The translations under genes were made by a program, and so were the position numbers. A model generated the notes under the pieces. It did not search any database. It saw nothing but the letters and a program-made list of their open reading frames with translations, and was not told the origin of the DNA. From Helicobacter sp. (lineage in GTDB: Bacteria > Campylobacterota > Campylobacteria > Campylobacterales > Helicobacteraceae), in assembly GCA_029264655.1 (NCBI GenBank), contig JARHZY010000123.1:1-10320 (forward strand): a DNA stretch of 10,320 nt, given 5' to 3'. This document shows, in pieces, positions 6,625-10,320 of this stretch; position 1 is the stretch's first letter, and every line of letters starts with the position of its first letter.

Positions 6625-7278
6625 ATGAAGTATTTAAAGCTTTCAAGTGTTTTAGTTGCCCTTTTCTTTGCGGTTGGTTGTGGTAGCAAGAGTGTAGAAA
6701 AAGATGGTAATACCACCACAAAAACAGAAATAGTAGATCCAGCAGACACACCACCAGAAGAAACAATTGCAGCAGAAGATGGGAATCTACCAGAAGGAGG
6801 ATTCATGCCAAATGGTGGTTCAATAGATGGAGATGGTTACAACAATGGAGATGGTGATGGAGTTTCTGGTTCTGGATATGATGGTAATAACCAATATGCA
6901 CAAGGAAATGAAGATGATGGTGCAAATGGCGGACCTATTAAAGTAGATTCACTAACAACAATCTACTTTGATTTTGATCGTTATGATATCCGTTCAGATA
7001 TGAAAGAATATGTAAGAGCAAATGCTGATTATATAAAAGAGCAAAATATTAAGGCAATTGTATTACAAGGAAACACCGATGAATTTGGTGGTGATGAGTA
7101 TAATACTGCATTAGGCTTAAAACGTGCATTATCTGTGCGTGATGCACTTGTATTGCAAGGATTATCAAGAAATATGTTTTCAACAATATCCTATGGTATG
7201 CATAAGCCTGTGTGTAGAGAGAAAACTACTGAATGCTATGCAAAAAATAGACGCACCGATTTAGTTGAAAAACAATAA
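6625..7278 (+). CDS. pal: Peptidoglycan-associated lipoprotein Pal (Omp18)
   Basis: A 217-residue outer-membrane lipoprotein. Lipobox AVGC places the lipidated Cys at 19. Residues 20-50 are Thr/Glu/Asp-rich, followed by a low-complexity Gly/Asp/Asn linker (about 51-103) with two DGDG motifs (68-71 and 76-79). The OmpA-like peptidoglycan-binding domain spans about 108-217: YFDFDRYDI (114-122), GNTDEFG (149-155), the helix NTALGLKRA (160-168) and NRRTD (208-212). Asp152 and Arg167 correspond to the residues that hold diaminopimelate in this family. Asn150 replaces the common His of GHTDE; as I recall, this is usual in campylobacterial Pal. C197 and C204 may form a disulfide. The start has a strong ribosome site (AAGGAG, six nt before the ATG). 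cpoB follows after 20 bp. Confidence 0.95.
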   Translation: MKYLKLSSVLVALFFAVGCGSKSVEKDGNTTTKTEIVDPADTPPEETIAAEDGNLPEGGFMPNGGSIDGDGYNNGDGDGVSGSGYDGNNQYAQGNEDDGANGGPIKVDSLTTIYFDFDRYDIRSDMKEYVRANADYIKEQNIKAIVLQGNTDEFGGDEYNTALGLKRALSVRDALVLQGLSRNMFSTISYGMHKPVCREKTTECYAKNRRTDLVEKQ

Positions 7279-7298
7279 GAATATTTTAGGGTATTGCA

Positions 7299-8228
7299 AT
7301 GAATATTCAAAAATCTTTACTATTGTTTGCATTATCTTATACATTTATTTATGCTGAACCATCAGCATTTGAATTTCAAAGCGGTGCAACAAAGAAAGAT
7401 ATGCGGGATCTTAAGGATATCGCAGATTTTACTCGTTCTGTAATCGCAGACTTTCAAAATAAAATTGTTAATTTAGAACAAGCAGTTGATGGGTTAAAAA
7501 CGGTTTATGAAGGTATGAGTGCTACTTCAAGGCAAGATAGCTTAATGCTTAAAAACCAAATAGACAAGATTCAAAATATGCAAGACATTGTTGATTCCTA
7601 CCAAATGGCACAGAAGTCGCAAGCTGAACTTGTTAAGAATCTAAAAGCTCAAGTTGAAGCCAATACGAATAATATTGAGCAAATAAATCAAAAAATTGAT
7701 AAGCTATCAGAAGCATTTTTACAAGCTAATGATGAGATTCTTAAGCAAATAAAAGTATTAAGTGAGCAGGCTCTAGCATTACAAAATAATATACAAGGTA
7801 TTCAAAATCAGCCTGTTATAGATTCTATCAAAGAAAATAGTATGCCAGAAAAGTCTTATAATTTTTCATCTGATAACAACAAGAATCTTAGTGAAGCAAA
7901 AAATCTTTTACGCAAAAAACGCAATGAAGATGCAAAAGCTTATTTTGAATATCTTATTGATCAAAAATTTGCAGTAGCAGAATCAAGTTATTATATCGGT
8001 GAGATATATTATGCTAGAAAAGAATATAATGAAGCATTGCCATATTATAAAACAAGTGCGAGCCTTGATAGCAAGGCGAGCTATATGCCAATTTTATTAT
8101 GGCATACAGCTTGGTCTTTTAAATATCTTAATGATTCAGACAATTATATGAAATTTCTACGAACCTTGGTTGCCTTGTTTCCAGAAAGTGAGCAAGGTCG
8201 TAAAGCCCAAGATATTTTATCAAAATAG
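7299..8228 (+). CDS. cpoB: Tol-Pal-associated periplasmic protein CpoB (YbgF)
   Basis: A 309-residue periplasmic protein with a signal peptide (about 1-19, cleavage after IYA). A long coiled-coil region (about 35-170, rich in Gln, Lys, Asn and Leu) and a short Ser/Asn-rich hinge lead to a C-terminal TPR domain (about 197-309). The TPR helices are recognisable at SSYYIGEIYYARKEYNEAL (230-248) and in the closing LFPESEQGRKAQDIL (293-307). CpoB of other bacteria trimerises through the coiled coil, binds TolA and couples peptidoglycan synthesis to outer-membrane constriction. The coiled coil here is longer than in enterobacterial CpoB, as in H. pylori HP1124 as I recall it. AGGG lies 8-9 nt before the ATG, and slyD follows after 10 bp, so it is surely cotranscribed. 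Confidence 0.88.
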   Translation: MNIQKSLLLFALSYTFIYAEPSAFEFQSGATKKDMRDLKDIADFTRSVIADFQNKIVNLEQAVDGLKTVYEGMSATSRQDSLMLKNQIDKIQNMQDIVDSYQMAQKSQAELVKNLKAQVEANTNNIEQINQKIDKLSEAFLQANDEILKQIKVLSEQALALQNNIQGIQNQPVIDSIKENSMPEKSYNFSSDNNKNLSEAKNLLRKKRNEDAKAYFEYLIDQKFAVAESSYYIGEIYYARKEYNEALPYYKTSASLDSKASYMPILLWHTAWSFKYLNDSDNYMKFLRTLVALFPESEQGRKAQDILSK

Positions 8229-8238
8229 GAGATGAATT

Positions 8239-8784
8239 ATGATAGAAAATAATAATGTTGTGTCAATTAATTATGAAGTTGTGGATTCAATCACAAAGCA
8301 ACCAATCGATAGCAATAAAGACAACAAACCTTTAGAGTTTATTGTTGGGCAATCACAAGTTATTGAAGGCTTAGAGCAACATATTAAAAATGCCAATATT
8401 GGTGATTTACTTGAATTTAGTGTTACTCCAGAGCTTGCTTATGGTGTGCGTAATCCAGAGCTTATGCAAGAAGTCGGTAGAGAACAATTTGGTGATATTG
8501 AATTAGAAAAAGGTATGACTCTGTTTGGTCAAGCTGAAAATGGAATGCCCGTGCAAGTTATCGTTGCAGATTTTAACGATACTTCCGTATTAATTGATTA
8601 CAATCATCCTTTAGCAGGAAAAACCCTAGATTTTAAAGTTGAAGTGCTTAGTGTGCGAGAGGCAACCAATGATGAGTTAATAGCAGGCATGGGCGGAGGT
8701 TGCGATTGCTCAAGTGGTGGTCATGGACATGGCGGAGGTGGTTGCTGTGGTGGTGGCGGAGGTGGTTGTGGTTGTAGCCATTAA
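8239..8784 (+). CDS. slyD: SlyD, FKBP-type peptidyl-prolyl isomerase and nickel metallochaperone
   Basis: A 181-residue protein with an FKBP domain interrupted by the insert-in-flap chaperone domain: FKBP part (about 1-70), insert (about 71-122, starting near GVRNPEL) and FKBP closing strand (about 123-142). LAYG (66-69) and FKVEVLSV (132-139) are typical SlyD segments. The tail (150-181) is nearly all Gly with six Cys (155, 157, 169, 170, 177, 179) and three His (162, 164, 181), a soft-metal binding site. In other bacteria SlyD hands nickel to HypB for hydrogenase maturation; Helicobacter also needs nickel for urease. The TAG of cpoB is part of the AGGAG ribosome site of slyD, so translation of the two is closely linked. 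H. pylori has slyD at the same place after pal and ybgF. Confidence 0.92.
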   Translation: MIENNNVVSINYEVVDSITKQPIDSNKDNKPLEFIVGQSQVIEGLEQHIKNANIGDLLEFSVTPELAYGVRNPELMQEVGREQFGDIELEKGMTLFGQAENGMPVQVIVADFNDTSVLIDYNHPLAGKTLDFKVEVLSVREATNDELIAGMGGGCDCSSGGHGHGGGGCCGGGGGGCGCSH

Positions 8785-8829
8785 TCACCTTATACAATAC
8801 ATGTAAAAGAAAAAAGTAAATAAAGTGCT

Positions 8830-8835
8830 TATAAA
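8830..8835 (+). promoter_or_regulatory. Possible -10 box of the MFS transporter gene
   Basis: TATAAA within an AT-rich run would give a leader of about 24 nt ahead of the TTG start at 8866. The match is imperfect, and read-through from slyD is also possible since no strong terminator hairpin is seen between 8785 and 8865. Confidence 0.3.
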
Positions 8836-8865
8836 ATATTCTTATAGATAAGAAAAGGTAGTATA

Positions 8866-10023
8866 TTGCGTAAAAAAATTTACTTTATTAATCTTTTGCC
8901 AATTATACTTATTAGCCTTAACTTGCGTGCACCGATTACTTCTGTAGGTCCTATTGCGAACTTATTGCAAGAGTATTATGGGTTAAATGCAGCACAAGTA
9001 GGGCTTTTAACATCATTACCCTTACTTGCATTTGGTATAGTTTCATTTCTAGTAGCCATATTCCAACCTATACGTGCGATGTTCTTTGGACTTTTATGTA
9101 TAATGATTGGGGAGTTAATACGAAGTGCAGGCGGTAGCATAGAGTTATTTATTGGCACAGCTATTATGGGATCTGGTATTGCAATAGCAAATGTTTTATT
9201 ACCAAGCTTTGTAAAAGCAAAATTTCCCCGTGAGATTCCAAAAATTATGGGAATCTATAGCCTCACATTAAATATATCTGCTGCATTTGGCATTATCGCT
9301 ATTATTCCACTTACTCATATTATATCGTTACCTTTGGCATTTAGTTGTTGGGGTATCCTTGCTTTACTTGCTTTTATAAGTTATCTCCCACAAATTAGAA
9401 ATCGCAGAATCTTACGTCCAAAACAAAAAGATATAAATGCAAAAACACTTTTTGCCAATATCCACGCTTGGAAAGTTACACTATTTATGGGTTTGCAAAG
9501 CTCAATGGCATATAGTTTTTTTGCATGGTATCCTAGCTTTCTTATTGATTTTGGTTTTGAACGTATTTTTGTTAGTCGCATTATGCTTATGACGCAATGT
9601 ATTATTGTCCCTCTTTCACTCATTATCCCTTTATGGCTTAGCTCCTTGCGTCAAAAACAACGCAATATATTTATTGTTGTGATTTGCATGCTTTATGCAA
9701 TAGGCTATATCTTACTACTTCTTTCACACGCAATGTGGCTAGTTATATTTGCTTCTATCTTACTTGGGATTCCAATAGGTGGTGTTTTTAGCATTGCCTT
9801 ACTCTTTATTTCAAATAAAAGTGATAATGTGTTTATTGCTACTAAGCTTTCAGCTATGTCTCAGGGTATTGGCTATCTTATGGCTGCAGCATGTCCGTGG
9901 ATGATTGGCAAATTTTATGACTTTTATCATAATTTTACCTATGCGATTACCACACTTATTATACTTGGTTTATTGCTTAATATTGTTGGTTACTATACAC
10001 AAAAAGCCCCCATAATAAAATAA
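8866..10023 (+). CDS. CynX/NimT-family MFS transporter
   Basis: A 385-residue inner-membrane transporter with about 12 hydrophobic segments. The N-terminal signature LNLRAPITSVGPI (19-31) and the following GLLTSLPLLAFG (46-57) are hallmarks of the CynX/NimT branch of the major facilitator superfamily, named for cyanate and nitroimidazole transporters. The length matches the family, so the gene looks intact. The substrate cannot be told from sequence. The start is TTG: AAAAGG lies seven nt upstream and the reading begins MRKKIYF, with no ATG nearby that would keep the first helix. The loop between helices 2 and 3 (about 65-70) lacks the run of basic residues typical of MFS motif A. It stands 81 bp after slyD on the same strand; a shared transcript is possible but not required. 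Confidence 0.88.
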   Translation: MRKKIYFINLLPIILISLNLRAPITSVGPIANLLQEYYGLNAAQVGLLTSLPLLAFGIVSFLVAIFQPIRAMFFGLLCIMIGELIRSAGGSIELFIGTAIMGSGIAIANVLLPSFVKAKFPREIPKIMGIYSLTLNISAAFGIIAIIPLTHIISLPLAFSCWGILALLAFISYLPQIRNRRILRPKQKDINAKTLFANIHAWKVTLFMGLQSSMAYSFFAWYPSFLIDFGFERIFVSRIMLMTQCIIVPLSLIIPLWLSSLRQKQRNIFIVVICMLYAIGYILLLLSHAMWLVIFASILLGIPIGGVFSIALLFISNKSDNVFIATKLSAMSQGIGYLMAAACPWMIGKFYDFYHNFTYAITTLIILGLLLNIVGYYTQKAPIIK

Positions 10024-10320
10024 ATACTATCTCAATATAGCATAAGAGAAAGAAAATTTCTATTCCCTGTCAAATCAAAAATTAAATATTTTGTTTTATG
10101 AATATCATTAGCTTAGTAATAATATTTATGCTAAATCTATAATTGTTTTTCACTTTATTTGTTTCTTTATTTTTTCTATTTCTATATTGTCTAAGAATCT
10201 TTATCTATAACCTTTTACTTAAATGCAAAATTATAGAAAATAGCATTTCAAGTAAATATATTTGCTTTATTATACTAGCTATATTATCTCACAATAATGT
10301 TTCATATAATGGATATATAT
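10024..10320. other. Right-edge intergenic sequence
   Basis: Very AT-rich DNA after the transporter, with no open frame of useful length, no clear terminator hairpin and no RNA that I recognise. The next gene lies beyond the window. Confidence 0.5.

Noticed and set aside
6612..6806. Minus-strand frame opposite pal
   Set aside because: A shadow of the pal gene, caused by its biased Gly/Asp/Thr codons; no ribosome site.
8872..8878. A7 run at the start of the MFS transporter gene as a phase-variation tract
   Set aside because: Seven A is ordinary in this AT-rich genome and the frame is intact; A runs of this length are not strong switches.

Overview
The window is AT-rich, has short intergenic gaps and extended -10 promoters (TGnTATAAT-like), and carries a tolB-pal-cpoB-slyD block. 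It also has a Cys-x7-Cys repeat lipoprotein of the Helicobacter Hcp type and a long C/G homopolymer inside a coding region. Together these point to a Helicobacter species, probably of the enterohepatic group. The genus is inferred from gene order and protein families recalled from memory; no database search was run.

Left part (1-4358) is all on the minus strand. In order of transcription it holds: an Hcp-like lipoprotein with five Cys-x7-Cys pairs; a DUF493/YbeD-like protein (start re-called at 3311) followed closely by a DUF4149-type membrane protein; an anchored divergent polysaccharide deacetylase; and a dynamin-like GTPase that runs off the left edge. The GTPase gene carries 15 consecutive G on its coding strand, 117 nt after the ATG. 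At this length the frame runs straight into TAA, so the gene is OFF as sequenced; 14 or 17 G would restore the frame. This is the most striking item in the window.

Centre (4359-5278): one tRNA with anticodon CAU and its own promoter, flanked on both sides by AT-rich DNA (485 and 358 bp) in which I see no gene.

Right part (5279-10023) is all on the plus strand: tolB, pal, cpoB (ybgF) and slyD in tight succession, then a CynX/NimT-type MFS transporter that starts with TTG. The first three are periplasmic or outer-membrane parts of the Tol-Pal envelope system, which links outer membrane to peptidoglycan during constriction. SlyD is a metallochaperone/prolyl isomerase with a Gly/Cys/His tail suited to nickel binding. 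The inner-membrane partners tolQ, tolR and tolA are not in the window. The last ~300 bp hold no gene that I can see.

Several of the left-hand genes also appear to act at the envelope (deacetylase, lipoprotein, membrane protein, perhaps the dynamin), but the sequence gives no direct evidence that they work together.
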